Origin: Streptomyces sp. PH10-H1
Lineage (GTDB): Bacteria; Actinomycetota; Actinomycetes; Streptomycetales; Streptomycetaceae
DNA length: 64,000 nt
Reading direction: 5' to 3'
Assembly: GCF_030063355.1 (NCBI RefSeq)
Contig: NZ_JASISZ010000008.1
Location: forward strand, 91,826-155,825
In this document: positions 51,740 to 60,837 of the stretch, in pieces
Position numbering within the stretch: the first letter of the stretch is position 1
How the letters are laid out: each line of letters opens with the position of its first letter
Notes under the pieces: generated by a model
Seen by the model: only the letters and a program-made list of their open reading frames with translations
What the model was told of the DNA's origin: nothing
The model's database searches: none
Position numbers and translations under genes: made by a program

Positions 51740-52762
51740 ATGATTGAACTGCAGGGGCTCACGAAGCGGTACGGGGACAAGACCGCGGTCGACGACCTGA
51801 CGTTCACCGTGCGCCCCGGCGTGGTGACCGGCTTCCTCGGACCGAACGGCGCGGGCAAGTCCACGACCATGCGGATGATGCTCGATCTGGACAGCCCGAC
51901 CGGGGGCAGCGTCCTCATCGACGGCAAGCACTACCGGGATCTGAGCGAGCCGCTGAAGTACATCGGCGCCCTCCTCGAGGCCAAGGCCATCCACGGCGGC
52001 CGCACCGCGTACAACCATCTGCTGTGCCTGGCCCAGTCCAACCGCATCCCCGTCAGCCGGGTCGACGAGGTGCTGGAGGCCGTGGGCCTGACCTCGGTCG
52101 CCGACAAGCGTTCCAAGGGCTTCTCGCTCGGCATGGGGCAGCGGCTCGGCATCGCGGCCGCGCTGCTCGGCGACCCCGAGATCCTGATGTTCGACGAGCC
52201 GGTCAACGGGCTCGACCCCGAGGGCATCCACTGGATCCGCAACCTGATGAAGGAGCTGGCCGCCCGGGGACGCACCGTCTTCGTCTCCAGCCATCTGATG
52301 AGCGAGATGGCGCTGACGGCCGAGCACCTCATCGTCATCGGGCGCGGCAAGCTGATGGCGGACACCTCGATGGCCGACTTCATCGAGAAGAACTCCCGCT
52401 CCTACGTACGGGTCAGGACCCCCGACCCGGAAAAGCTGCGCGACGCCCTGGCCGCCGCGAGCATCACCTCGGTGACCACCCTGGACGGCGCCTTCGAGAT
52501 CCAGGACGGCGACCCGGCGCGGATCGGTGAACTGGCCGCCCGGCACCAGCTGGTCCTGCACGAGCTGAGCCCGCAGCTGGCCTCCTTGGAGGAGGCGTTC
52601 ATGCAGCTCACCGCGGATTCGGTGGAGTACCACGCGGGCGGGACCCTGTCTCCCGGCCCGGAGGCCGTGCTTCCCGGCCCGGATGCCCCAGCCGCACCGC
52701 AGTGGGGCGCCGGCTGGACCGAAGGCGCCGGCAAGGCCGCCCGTACCGGAAAGGAGTCCTGA
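51740..52762 (+). CDS. ABC transporter ATP-binding protein, ABC-2 type (module 1)
   Basis: 340 residues. Walker A GPNGAGKSTTMRM; signature LGMGQRLGIAAALLG; Walker B ILMFDEPVNGLDPEG; D-loop and H-loop VSSHLMSEM. The C-terminal 120 residues are a family-type tail. A −10 TACGTT (51728-51733) is 6 bases before the ATG, suggesting a leaderless transcript. With the next permease it forms an exporter. About 5 kb on, a paralogous module shares most of this protein's sequence. Confidence 0.92.
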   Translation: MIELQGLTKRYGDKTAVDDLTFTVRPGVVTGFLGPNGAGKSTTMRMMLDLDSPTGGSVLIDGKHYRDLSEPLKYIGALLEAKAIHGGRTAYNHLLCLAQSNRIPVSRVDEVLEAVGLTSVADKRSKGFSLGMGQRLGIAAALLGDPEILMFDEPVNGLDPEGIHWIRNLMKELAARGRTVFVSSHLMSEMALTAEHLIVIGRGKLMADTSMADFIEKNSRSYVRVRTPDPEKLRDALAAASITSVTTLDGAFEIQDGDPARIGELAARHQLVLHELSPQLASLEEAFMQLTADSVEYHAGGTLSPGPEAVLPGPDAPAAPQWGAGWTEGAGKAARTGKES

Positions 52763-52764
52763 TC

Positions 52765-53538
52765 ATGGCGTCACCCAGCGCGGTCCTCCAGTCGGAGTGG
52801 ACCAAGATCAAGACGGTCCGCTCCACGGTGTGGACCCTCATCGCCGCCCTGCTCGTCACGCTGGTGATCAGCGGGCTCTTCGCCCTGATCACCAACAGTC
52901 AGTGGGACACCCTCAGCGCCCAGGACCGGGCCACGTTCGACCCGACCAACCTGAGCTTCTCCGGCCTGTGGCTGGGCCAGCTCGCGCTGATCGTCTTCGG
53001 CGTGCTGGTCGTGACGAGCGAGTACAGCACCGGAATGATCCGGGCCTCGCTCGCCGCGGTACCCCAGCGCGGCCTGTTCTTCTTCGCGAAGATGGTGATC
53101 ACCACGGGCCTGGCGTTCATCGTCGGCATGGCGACCAGCTTCATCTGCTTCTTCGTGGGGCAGGCGCTGCTGGGTGACCACAGCACGACGATCGACTCAC
53201 CGGGCGTGCTGCGCGCCGTCTTCGGCGCGGGCATCTACATGACGATGATGGTGCTGTTCTCGGCCGGCGTGTCCATGATGTTCCGCAGCCCGATGCTCTC
53301 GCTCGGCATCCTCATGCCGTTCTTCTTCCTCATCTCCATCATTCTGGGCAATGCCCCGGTCGTGAAGAAGTTCGGCAAGTACCTGCCGGACCAGGCGGGC
53401 CAGAAGATCATGCAGGTGGTGCAGCCGGCCAACAACGACGCCCCATACGGCCCCTGGGCCGGGCTGGGCATCATGGCGGTGTGGGTCGTTGCCGCACTGC
53501 TCGGCGGATACCTGGTTTTGAAACGGCGAGACGCATAA
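52765..53538 (+). CDS. ABC-2 type permease (module 1)
   Basis: 257 residues, six hydrophobic segments. It starts MASPSAVLQSEWTKIKTVRS, the lead SEWTKI shared with the module 2 permease. Partner of the preceding ATPase. Its final 68 bases overlap the 3' end of the Kir-like gene on the opposite strand. Confidence 0.9.
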   Translation: MASPSAVLQSEWTKIKTVRSTVWTLIAALLVTLVISGLFALITNSQWDTLSAQDRATFDPTNLSFSGLWLGQLALIVFGVLVVTSEYSTGMIRASLAAVPQRGLFFFAKMVITTGLAFIVGMATSFICFFVGQALLGDHSTTIDSPGVLRAVFGAGIYMTMMVLFSAGVSMMFRSPMLSLGILMPFFFLISIILGNAPVVKKFGKYLPDQAGQKIMQVVQPANNDAPYGPWAGLGIMAVWVVAALLGGYLVLKRRDA

Positions 53539-54565
53539 GCGGCGGGCGGGGCGGCGGGACGGGCGCTGGAGCGGGCGCGGGGTTGGGGCCGGGCGCTGGG
53601 CCCGGCGCAGGGCCCGGCGCGGGCGCCCCGATGTCCCGGGTGTCCTCGAAGCCCTCCCACCCCGCCCAGTCCCGTACGTCGGTGGCCGCGTCCGGCACCA
53701 CCGGCACGAAACGGCCCAGTTCGACCTCGCCGTCCGCCGGGTCGAACCACTTCTCGTCGACGATCTGCGTCCCGAGCCCGATGACCTGCGCGGTCAGCCG
53801 GACGAGGATCCGCACCCCGTCGAGGCCCGCCACATCGATGCCCTGGATCCGGGTGATCGGCAGCGCGTCCACCGGGGCGTCCAGCGGAATCCACACGGTG
53901 AACGGCGCTCCCCGCTCCAGTGACGGCCACAGCCGCTCCTCGTCGACCACCCCACGGCCGTTGAGCTGCCGCAGGGCGACCTTGTGGAACACGGGCGAAC
54001 CGTCCACCGACGGGGCGAGGAAGCGCAGATAGATCCGGCACCGCAGGTCCACGATGACCATGTTGTGCAGCCGGTTGTAGAAGCGCACCGTCAGCATCGC
54101 GTCCCGGTCACCGGCGTGGCTCCGGGCATAGGCGGGGAAGTCGCACTCGCTCGCGAGGCAGACCGCCGCCTTCGGCCGCCATTCGAAGGGCCGCACCGAG
54201 AACATCCGGACGAAGACCACACCGACCGCCGTCGCGGGGACGATCGCCCCGAGCACCGAGGCCAGCGAGGACAGCGCCTCGTGTGCCGTATTGCCCTCCT
54301 GCACCCGCAGATTGTCCGTGCCGACGACGGCCCGCAGCGCCTCCAGCGAGCCGTTCACCAGGGCGTGGGCGTCGGCCATCCGATGGCCGAGGCTCTCCGG
54401 TGACCGCAGCGTGAGTGCCTGGCCGACGGCGATGAGCACCGCCACCGGCACCAGGATCCCCAGCGACAGCATCAGCAGCCGCACCGCCGACTGCTCCGCG
54501 ATCCACCACCGCACCGACACCTTGAACCGCGGATGCCGTCTGTTCCGATCCGATAAGCCGCGCAC
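53471..54565 (-). CDS. Two-TM protein resembling Kir channels but without a pore filter
   Basis: 364 residues. TM1 at about 27-52 (SAVRLLMLSLGILVPVAVLI) and TM2 at about 101-122 (LASVLGAIVPATAVGVVFVR) are separated by a 48-residue hydrophilic loop. The C-terminal beta domain (about 130-320) has an order of motifs like inward-rectifier K+ channel tails (VCLASECDFPAYA; AMLTVRFYNRLHNM; VDLRCRIYLRFL). There is no TxGYG-type filter between the helices. Pro/Ala/Gly repeats end the protein. Function unknown. It overlaps the convergent permease by 68 bases. Confidence 0.6.
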   Translation of the reverse strand: MRGLSDRNRRHPRFKVSVRWWIAEQSAVRLLMLSLGILVPVAVLIAVGQALTLRSPESLGHRMADAHALVNGSLEALRAVVGTDNLRVQEGNTAHEALSSLASVLGAIVPATAVGVVFVRMFSVRPFEWRPKAAVCLASECDFPAYARSHAGDRDAMLTVRFYNRLHNMVIVDLRCRIYLRFLAPSVDGSPVFHKVALRQLNGRGVVDEERLWPSLERGAPFTVWIPLDAPVDALPITRIQGIDVAGLDGVRILVRLTAQVIGLGTQIVDEKWFDPADGEVELGRFVPVVPDAATDVRDWAGWEGFEDTRDIGAPAPGPAPGPAPGPNPAPAPAPVPPPRPPLMRLAVSKPGIRRAVRQRPTPP

Positions 54566-54688
54566 CGGCCCACCCTCCCCCTTGTTTCGGACACCTTTCG
54601 AGCGAACGTCATCACGCCCGTGAGTAGGGGTACACCTACCTGTGGAAGGCTTGCCGGGTCAACGCATCGTCCAGGGAAGGCGCTTGAC

Positions 54689-55528
54689 GTGAAGGACCGA
54701 AGCCTCAAGGCGCTGGGTCTCGCCGAAGTCGCTGCCACGCAACCGCTCATCTACCCCGGGCGGCCGGTGGCCGAGTCCGCCCTGCTCCACGGGGATGAAC
54801 TGCTGAGGCTGGAACCGCTGGACGACCGACCGGGGGCCTGGCCTGTCATCGACGGCGGGCGGATCACGCTGGACAAACTGCTGGCCGAGATCGGGCAGCC
54901 CACGGTGGACCACCGGGTCCCGGTCCTCGCGGTGGGCTCCAACGCCTCGCCGGGACAGGTCAGTCACAAGCTCACCCGGCTGGGGCTGCCGGCCGTGGTG
55001 CCGATGGTGCCGGTACGGGTCGGCGGGATCGGGGTCGGTGTCTCGGGGCACATCAGCCCGGCGGGATACGTGGCGGCCTCCCCGTACCTCGACCCGGCGA
55101 CCGAGTCGGTGCTCGTGGTGACCTGGCTCGACCCGGCCCAGCTGGCAGCCGTCGACGCCACCGAGATCCCCGACTACCGGCGGATCCTGATCGACGGCGA
55201 CGAGCACGCCATGACGCTGCCGTCGGGCGAACAGCTGCCTTCCGCGTACCTCTACATCAACGTCAACGGAGTGCTCGCCACCCCCGACGGGGCGCCCCGT
55301 CCCGCACAGGAGCAACGCTCCCTGCTGTCCGGGCTGCTGGCCTCGTCCGAGCGGCTGCGCGAGATGTTCGGGCCCGATCCGGAGACCTGGATCACCCGGG
55401 CCGGAGCCGACCCGCGGCTGCGCGCGGCCGGCACCCGGGTGTTCGCCGAGGAGGGCTGGGTGCTGCGCCAGAAGGAGCTGCTGAACCACGCCCCTGCTGG
55501 AACCGATCCTGCCCCTGTAACCTCCTAA
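54689..55528 (+). CDS. Unrecognised protein with an AVGSNASP motif
   Basis: 279 residues, soluble. The clearest motif is VLAVGSNASPGQVSHKL (about residues 77-93), a GSN-type loop reminiscent of gamma-glutamylcyclotransferase-like folds, but other residues of that family were not found. GTG 54689 follows GGAAGG. It lies between the Kir-like gene and ABC module 2. No function is assigned. Confidence 0.7.
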   Translation: MKDRSLKALGLAEVAATQPLIYPGRPVAESALLHGDELLRLEPLDDRPGAWPVIDGGRITLDKLLAEIGQPTVDHRVPVLAVGSNASPGQVSHKLTRLGLPAVVPMVPVRVGGIGVGVSGHISPAGYVAASPYLDPATESVLVVTWLDPAQLAAVDATEIPDYRRILIDGDEHAMTLPSGEQLPSAYLYINVNGVLATPDGAPRPAQEQRSLLSGLLASSERLREMFGPDPETWITRAGADPRLRAAGTRVFAEEGWVLRQKELLNHAPAGTDPAPVTS

Positions 55529-55571
55529 ACCTCACGGGGGCACGCGCCCCGGTTGAAGGCGAGGGGCAAGC

Positions 55572-56804
55572 ATGATCGAGGCAGTGGGCCTCACCAAGCG
55601 CTACGGCGCGAAGACGGCTGTGTACAACCTGTCGTTCCAGGTCCGACCGGGAACCGTGACCGGCTTCCTCGGTCCGAACGGCTCCGGGAAGTCCACCACG
55701 ATGCGGATGATCCTGGGCCTGGACGCCCCTTCGGCCGGCCAGGTGACGATCGGTGGCCAGCCCTACCGGCAGCTGACCAACGCCCCCCGCAGAGTCGGCG
55801 CGCTCCTCGACGCCAAGGCCGTGCACGGCGGCCGCAGCGCACGGCAGCACCTGCTGTGCCTGGCGCAGCTGTCCGGTATCCCGGCCCGCCGGGTGGACGA
55901 GGTGCTGGGCGTCGTCGGACTGCAGGACGTCGCCTCGCGGCGCTCCAAGGGCTTCTCCCTCGGTATGGGCCAGCGGCTCGGCATAGCCGGTGCCCTGCTC
56001 GGCGACCCCGAGGTGCTGCTCTTCGACGAACCGGTGAACGGCCTCGACCCCGAGGGCATCCTCTGGGTGCGCAACCTGATGCGCCAGCTCGCGTCCGAGG
56101 GCCGCACGGTGTTCGTGTCGAGCCACCTGATGAGCGAGATGGCACTGACCGCCGACCACCTGATCGTCATCGGGCGCGGGCAGCTGCTCGCCGACATGAG
56201 CGTGAAGGACTTCATCTCCCGCAACTCGACGGGCTACGCCATGGTCCGCACTCCGGACGAGCCCGGGCAGCGCGAGAAGCTGACGAAGGCGCTCAGCGAG
56301 GCCGGCGGCGCGGTGCAGCCCGAGCAGGACGGTGCGCTGCGCGTCACCGGCCTGGAGCTGCCGCGGATCAGCGACCTCGCCCACGACCTCGACGTACGCC
56401 TGTGGGAGCTCTCGCCGCACCAGGCCTCCCTGGAAGAGGCGTACATGCGGATGACCAACGGCGCGGTGGACTACCGCTCCACGCAGGACATGCGCCAGGG
56501 ACTGCAGCAGCAGGCTCCCTACCAGCAGGGCTACGCGCAGCCGGGTCAGCCGCCGCAGGGCGCCTATCAGCAGGGCGGATATCCGCAGCAGGCGCCGGCC
56601 GGCTGGGGTCAGCCGCCCGTGCAGCAGCCGCAGCAGTACGCCCAGCCGCCGGCTCAGCCCTACGCCCAGCCGTACGGCCGGCAGCCCGCCGGGCCGCCCC
56701 AGGCGTACGCTGCGCCCGCCGCGCCCGCACAGCCCCCGGCCGCCCCGGCCGTGGCCCCCGCCGCTCCCAGCCTCAACAAGTCCGACAGCGAGGACGCCCG
56801 ATGA
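55572..56804 (+). CDS. ABC transporter ATP-binding protein, ABC-2 type (module 2)
   Basis: 410 residues. Walker A GPNGSGKSTTMRM; signature LGMGQRLGIAGALLG; Walker B VLLFDEPVNGLDPEG. The core is strikingly similar to module 1 (both TKRYG.KTAV and HLLCLAQ). The C-terminal 110 residues are Gln/Pro/Tyr-rich (QQAPYQQGYAQPGQPPQGAY) and low complexity. Stop overlaps the next start (ATGA). Exporter substrate unknown. Confidence 0.92.
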   Translation: MIEAVGLTKRYGAKTAVYNLSFQVRPGTVTGFLGPNGSGKSTTMRMILGLDAPSAGQVTIGGQPYRQLTNAPRRVGALLDAKAVHGGRSARQHLLCLAQLSGIPARRVDEVLGVVGLQDVASRRSKGFSLGMGQRLGIAGALLGDPEVLLFDEPVNGLDPEGILWVRNLMRQLASEGRTVFVSSHLMSEMALTADHLIVIGRGQLLADMSVKDFISRNSTGYAMVRTPDEPGQREKLTKALSEAGGAVQPEQDGALRVTGLELPRISDLAHDLDVRLWELSPHQASLEEAYMRMTNGAVDYRSTQDMRQGLQQQAPYQQGYAQPGQPPQGAYQQGGYPQQAPAGWGQPPVQQPQQYAQPPAQPYAQPYGRQPAGPPQAYAAPAAPAQPPAAPAVAPAAPSLNKSDSEDAR

Positions 56805-57703
56805 CCGCCCCCGTCCCCGGCGCTGTCCCCGGCGCTCCCTACGCATACGCGCAGCAGCAGTACACCTCCCCGATCCCCGTGCAGACCACCACGCTCGCGC
56901 ACGCGCTCAAGTCCGAGTGGACGAAGATCCGCTCGGTGCGCTCCACGGTGTGGACGATCAGCGTGATGCTCGCCGTCGTCATCGGTATCGGTCTGCTGGT
57001 GACCTGGGCCATGAGCCGCAGCGACTACGTCGGGGCGCCGCTGCTCAGCGGCGGCCTGTTCGGGCTGATGCTCGGCCAGCTCGCGGTGGTCACCCTCGGC
57101 GTCCTGGTGGTGACCTCCGAGTACAGCACCGGCATGATCCGGACGACGTTCACCGCCTGCCCGAGCCGCTCCCGGGTGCTCACCGCCAAGGTGATCGTCT
57201 TCTTCGGCCTGTCGTTCGTGACGACGACCGTGGCCTGCGGCATCACTGCGCTGATCAACTCCGCTGCTCTGTCGGACCAGACCGCCCCGTCCGGCGCCGG
57301 CGACGACGCCGTCATGCGGAGCTCGATCGAGGCCGGCAAGGTCGTCGCCAACGGCGGCCAGTGGCTGGGAGCCACCGTCGGCGCCGGTCTGTTCGTGGCG
57401 CTGCTCGGCCTGCTCTCGCTCGCGATCGGCACCCTGCTGCGGCACTCGGCGGGCGCGATCACGGCCATGATGGGCGTGGTCCTGCTGCCGTTCATCATGG
57501 CGATCTTCATGTTCGCCGATAGCATGCACAGCCTGCGCGAATTCCTCATCAAGTACTCGGCGCTCAACGGGCTCGCGTCCATGTACCGCATCCCGATGGA
57601 CGGCGGCACGAGCACCGGCTGGCCGGGCCTCGGCCTGCTCGCCGTCATCACCGCGATCGCGCTCGGCGGCGCCTACGCCGTACTGGCCAAGCGCGACGTC
57701 TGA
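56801..57703 (+). CDS. ABC-2 type permease (module 2)
   Basis: 300 residues. A Pro/Gln/Tyr-rich N-terminus (MTAPVPGAVPGAPYAYAQQQ) precedes LKSEWTKIRSVRSTVWTISV and six hydrophobic segments, including YSTGMIRTTFTACPSRSRVL shared with module 1. Coupled by ATGA to its ATPase. It forms the second exporter. Confidence 0.9.
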   Translation: MTAPVPGAVPGAPYAYAQQQYTSPIPVQTTTLAHALKSEWTKIRSVRSTVWTISVMLAVVIGIGLLVTWAMSRSDYVGAPLLSGGLFGLMLGQLAVVTLGVLVVTSEYSTGMIRTTFTACPSRSRVLTAKVIVFFGLSFVTTTVACGITALINSAALSDQTAPSGAGDDAVMRSSIEAGKVVANGGQWLGATVGAGLFVALLGLLSLAIGTLLRHSAGAITAMMGVVLLPFIMAIFMFADSMHSLREFLIKYSALNGLASMYRIPMDGGTSTGWPGLGLLAVITAIALGGAYAVLAKRDV

Positions 57704-57775
57704 CGCTGGACTGTCCGACGGCCGGACCGACGTGACGGCTGGACCGTCTGACGGCTGCCTGCCTTACCGCTCTGC

Positions 57776-58102
57776 TCAGTAGCGGGGCGCGTTACGGGAC
57801 CGCTGCACCCTCGTGGTGCGGCGGTCCTTCGCGTTCCAGCACGCCCGGTGCCAGTGCCGCCGGTCGTCCACACCGCCGCCGTACTCCGGCCAGGCCACCA
57901 AGTGGCCGACGGTGGGCGGGATCTCCTGGTCGCAACCGGGGCAACGGTAGTGCTTGCCCGTAGCACTTGCGGCGATCGGCCGCACTGACCACTCCTCGCC
58001 GTGCCAGGTCTCGGTACGCTCGGGGCCCCGGCCCGTACCCGTTTCCTCGGGGCGGTCGGCGGGGCTGTCACCACCGCGCGGGTGGTTACGACGCGGCGAC
58101 AT
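57776..58102 (-). CDS. Small zinc-ligand protein, HNH-like
   Basis: 108 residues. The basic, disordered-looking N-terminal half is followed by CPGC (54-57), His67 in GHLVAWPE, HWHRAC (His83, His85, Cys88) and an Arg-rich end. The spacing of Cys-x2-Cys and later His/Cys resembles HNH-type treble-clef zinc sites. ATG 58102 follows GAGGTG. It was labelled ATP/GTP-binding in the past, but no P-loop is present. It lies on the opposite strand between ABC module 2 and the monooxygenase, 2 kb from nucS. Confidence 0.7.
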   Translation of the reverse strand: MSPRRNHPRGGDSPADRPEETGTGRGPERTETWHGEEWSVRPIAASATGKHYRCPGCDQEIPPTVGHLVAWPEYGGGVDDRRHWHRACWNAKDRRTTRVQRSRNAPRY

Positions 58103-58236
58103 GGAACACCTCGCAGTTCGGTCGGATCGGGGCAGCTCGTCCCAGAATACGCGGCGGCTCGATGGGCAGGCGCACCACCGATTCCGCCCCCACCTCACCG
58201 CCCGTTGCCGAAAATCATGAAATCGCTGCGGGAGGC

Positions 58237-58251
58237 CGTGCCTTTGGCACG
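58237..58251. promoter_or_regulatory. Palindrome upstream of the monooxygenase
   Basis: CGTGCC-TTT-GGCACG, a 15-bp palindrome 38 bases before the ATG. A third related half-site GTGCCA follows at 58263-58268. Confidence 0.45.
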
Positions 58252-58288
58252 TGTCAAGCGTTAGTGCCAGTAGAGGAGGGAGTGACCA

Positions 58289-59320
58289 ATGCGTGTTGGG
58301 ACTTTTGTTCTCGCGGCTCAGTTCCCCGGTCAGGGCCAGGCGGAAGTGCTGCACCGGGCGATACGGTCGGCCGAGCTGGCCGAGACCGCGGGACTGGACG
58401 CCGTATGGCTGGCCGAACACCACTTCGTTCCGTACGGCGTATGCCCGTCCGCGGTGACCCTCGCGGCCTATCTGCTCGGGCGTACGGACACCATCGGGGT
58501 CGGGACGGCCGTCAGCGTGCTGCCGACCGCGCATCCGGTGGCGCTCGGCGAGCAGGCGGCGCTGCTGCACATAGCCTCGCGCGGCCGCTTCACGCTCGGC
58601 GTCGGGCGCGGCGGCCCCTGGGTGGACCTGGAGGTCTTCGGCGCCGGCCTCGAAGCGTACGAGCAGGGCTTCCCGGAATCACTGGACCTGCTGCTGCGCT
58701 GGCTGCGCGAGCCACGTGTCGGGACGGACGGGCCGCGCTACTCGTTCCGCGAAGTGCCCGTCGTACCGCGCCCCGATGAACTCGACGAACCCGCCGGACC
58801 GCCGGTCGTGGTGGCCTGCACCTCCCCCGGCTCCGTCCGGCTGGCAGCGGAACGCGGTCTGCCGATGCTGCTCGGCATGCACTGCGGTGACGAGGAGAAG
58901 GCCGGGATGGTCGCGGTCTGGCGGACCACCGCGCGGGCGGCCGGACTCTCCCCCGACGTCATCGCCGCAGCCGGGGCCGAGCATGTGTCGGCCGGAGTCG
59001 TCCAGGTCGCGGACAGCCGCGCGGACGCGGTCGAGACGCTGGTGAAGGCGATGCCGGGCTGGCTGCAACGCGGGCTGGCCGCGCATCAGACCGTGGACGG
59101 CAGCGCCCGCGCGATGCGGAACCCGTTCGACTACACGGAGTTGCTCTGCGACCTGCATCCGGTGGGGACGCCGCAGTTGTGCGCCGACCGGCTCGCGGCC
59201 ACCGCCGAGCGGACCGGGATCACCCGTTTCGCCCTGTTGGTGGAGGGCTCGGGAGATCTGGCTGTCACCGAGGAGAACGTGATGCGACTGGGCAGCGACG
59301 TGCTCCCGCAATTGGCCTGA
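58289..59320 (+). CDS. LLM-class (luciferase-like) flavin-dependent monooxygenase
   Basis: 343 residues, TIM-barrel luciferase family. GLDAVWLAEHHFVPYGVCPS, TDTIGVGTAVSVLPTAHPV and RFTLGVGRGGPWVDLEVFG are classic. Likely uses reduced flavin supplied by a reductase; substrate unknown. Start preceded by GGAGGGAG. A palindrome upstream may regulate it. Confidence 0.87.
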   Translation: MRVGTFVLAAQFPGQGQAEVLHRAIRSAELAETAGLDAVWLAEHHFVPYGVCPSAVTLAAYLLGRTDTIGVGTAVSVLPTAHPVALGEQAALLHIASRGRFTLGVGRGGPWVDLEVFGAGLEAYEQGFPESLDLLLRWLREPRVGTDGPRYSFREVPVVPRPDELDEPAGPPVVVACTSPGSVRLAAERGLPMLLGMHCGDEEKAGMVAVWRTTARAAGLSPDVIAAAGAEHVSAGVVQVADSRADAVETLVKAMPGWLQRGLAAHQTVDGSARAMRNPFDYTELLCDLHPVGTPQLCADRLAATAERTGITRFALLVEGSGDLAVTEENVMRLGSDVLPQLA

Positions 59321-59358
59321 ACCGTCGGCGGGAGCACGTGGATGCTGTCACATTCAGA

Positions 59359-59751
59359 TCAGCAATCCCTGAACTCAGGGGACTGGTTGAGCAGTTGGGA
59401 GCGCACGGAAGTAAACTTCCCGTAACTCCCGTCAACGGCCGGGTCGAGCGGGAACACCGCGACCCGGTGGCAGTTCTGGAACGCGAGACGGACCCCGAAG
59501 TGGCGCTGCAGGGCACCGCGTATCGCGTCACTCGCCAGCGCGCGCAGCAGCTGACCGCGCGCCTGCTCGTCCGGTGGCGGCACCTGGTTGTCGGCGAAGG
59601 AACCGCCGTCAACCTTGAGTTGCGCCACCAGTGAACTGATCATCTCCCATGCGTACGGCAGGGAGGTCCGGACGCAGTCGACGAATTCCTTCTCGTCGAC
59701 CTCGCCTCGCTCGGCCTGTTCGAGGAGGGCCGGTGAGACGTCGAGCGACAT
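59359..59751 (-). CDS. Conserved hypothetical protein beside nucS
   Basis: 130 residues, soluble, no known motif. It starts MSLDVSPALLEQAERGEVDE with a helical acidic region; the later part (RLAFQNCHRVAVFPLDPAVD) is mixed. ATG 59751 follows GAGGAGTACCC. Divergent from nucS with 220 bases between. From memory a homologue lies at the same place in S. coelicolor. Not recognised. Confidence 0.8.
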   Translation of the reverse strand: MSLDVSPALLEQAERGEVDEKEFVDCVRTSLPYAWEMISSLVAQLKVDGGSFADNQVPPPDEQARGQLLRALASDAIRGALQRHFGVRLAFQNCHRVAVFPLDPAVDGSYGKFTSVRSQLLNQSPEFRDC

Positions 59752-59973
59752 GGGTACTCCTCTCGTGACCCCACGGCGCGGGGCCAGACGGACATGGACC
59801 GGAAACCGGCCGAGCTTCTCCCGCACGACGGCTTCCACATACAACGGTAGGCGGCACGGTCCTGACGCACCAGGAGGTAGCGCGCACAACCGGCCAAATT
59901 TCAGCAGTCGCCCGGACCGGCCTTTCGAGGGCGAATCGCGCGCGGGGTACGGCGTCGAGTAGCGTTGCGGACC

Positions 59974-60636
59974 ATGCGCCTCGTCATTGCCCGCTGCTCC
60001 GTGGACTACGCGGGCAAGCTCTCCGCCCACCTCCCGTCGGCGACCCGTTTGCTCCTCGTGAAGGCTGACGGCTCGGTCTCCATCCATGCCGATGACCGCG
60101 CCTACAAGCCGCTCAACTGGATGTCCCCGCCGTGCACGCTCAAGGTGGGCGACGACGGCACGTGGACCGTGGTGAACAAGGGCGGTGAGCAGCTGATCAT
60201 CACCATCGAGGAAGTCCTCCACGACTCGTCCCACGAACTGGGGATCGACCCCGGCCTCATCAAGGACGGCGTCGAGGCCCACCTCCAGGAGCTGCTCGCC
60301 GACCGGATGGAGGTGCTGGGTGCGGGCTGGACCCTCATCCGGCGCGAGTACATGACGGCGATCGGGCCGGTGGACATCCTGTGCCGCGACGCCGAGGGCG
60401 TGACGGTCGCCGTCGAGCTCAAGCGGCGCGGCGACATCGACGGCGTCGAGCAGCTCACGCGCTACCTCGAGCTCCTGAACCGCGACCCGCATCTGGCGCC
60501 GGTCAGGGGGGTCTTCGCGGCGCAGGAGATCAAGCCGCAGGCACGGGTGCTGGCTACGGACCGGGGGATCGGGTGTGTGGTGCTCGATTACGACGGGATG
60601 CGGGGTATCTCGGACGACAAGTTGAGGCTGTTCTGA
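59974..60636 (+). CDS. nucS: NucS/EndoMS mismatch-specific endonuclease
   Basis: 220 residues. The N-terminal beta domain binds DNA; the C-terminal nuclease domain has Asp134, Glu148 and Lys150 (GPVDILCRD ... VAVELKRRG), the PD-(D/E)xK site. The end DKLRLF is the sliding-clamp-binding tail. It performs the non-canonical mismatch repair that replaces MutS/MutL in actinobacteria, cutting both strands at G:T, G:G, T:T mismatches. A −10 TAGCGT is 8 bases before the ATG. The 58-bp palindromic repeat follows the gene. Confidence 0.95.
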   Translation: MRLVIARCSVDYAGKLSAHLPSATRLLLVKADGSVSIHADDRAYKPLNWMSPPCTLKVGDDGTWTVVNKGGEQLIITIEEVLHDSSHELGIDPGLIKDGVEAHLQELLADRMEVLGAGWTLIRREYMTAIGPVDILCRDAEGVTVAVELKRRGDIDGVEQLTRYLELLNRDPHLAPVRGVFAAQEIKPQARVLATDRGIGCVVLDYDGMRGISDDKLRLF

Positions 60637-60680
60637 GGCCGGGGCCGGGGCCCGAGCTGGGGCCGGGGCCCGGTGACTCC

Positions 60681-60758
60681 GGGGGAGGGGTTCGAAATCG
60701 ACTATTTACGGGCCTGGCGGCCCACAAATAGCTCGGCAGCATTTCGAACCCCTCCCCC
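60681..60758. repeat. 58-bp palindromic repeat element, copy B, with extended stem
   Basis: The 58-bp core (60691-60748) differs from copy A at three positions. Here the ends extend: GGGGGAGGGG + TTCGAAAT (60681-60698) pairs perfectly with ATTTCGAA + CCCCTCCCCC (60741-60758), 18 bp. It lies between convergent nucS and the STAND-like ATPase and could act as a bidirectional terminator. Confidence 0.92.
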
Positions 60759-60837
60759 TCCCCCTCCGCCCCCGTGCCCCTCCGTGACGACAGGGGCCCG
60801 CGGGACTTCGTCCTAGGCGATTGTGGCCGCCACGCTT

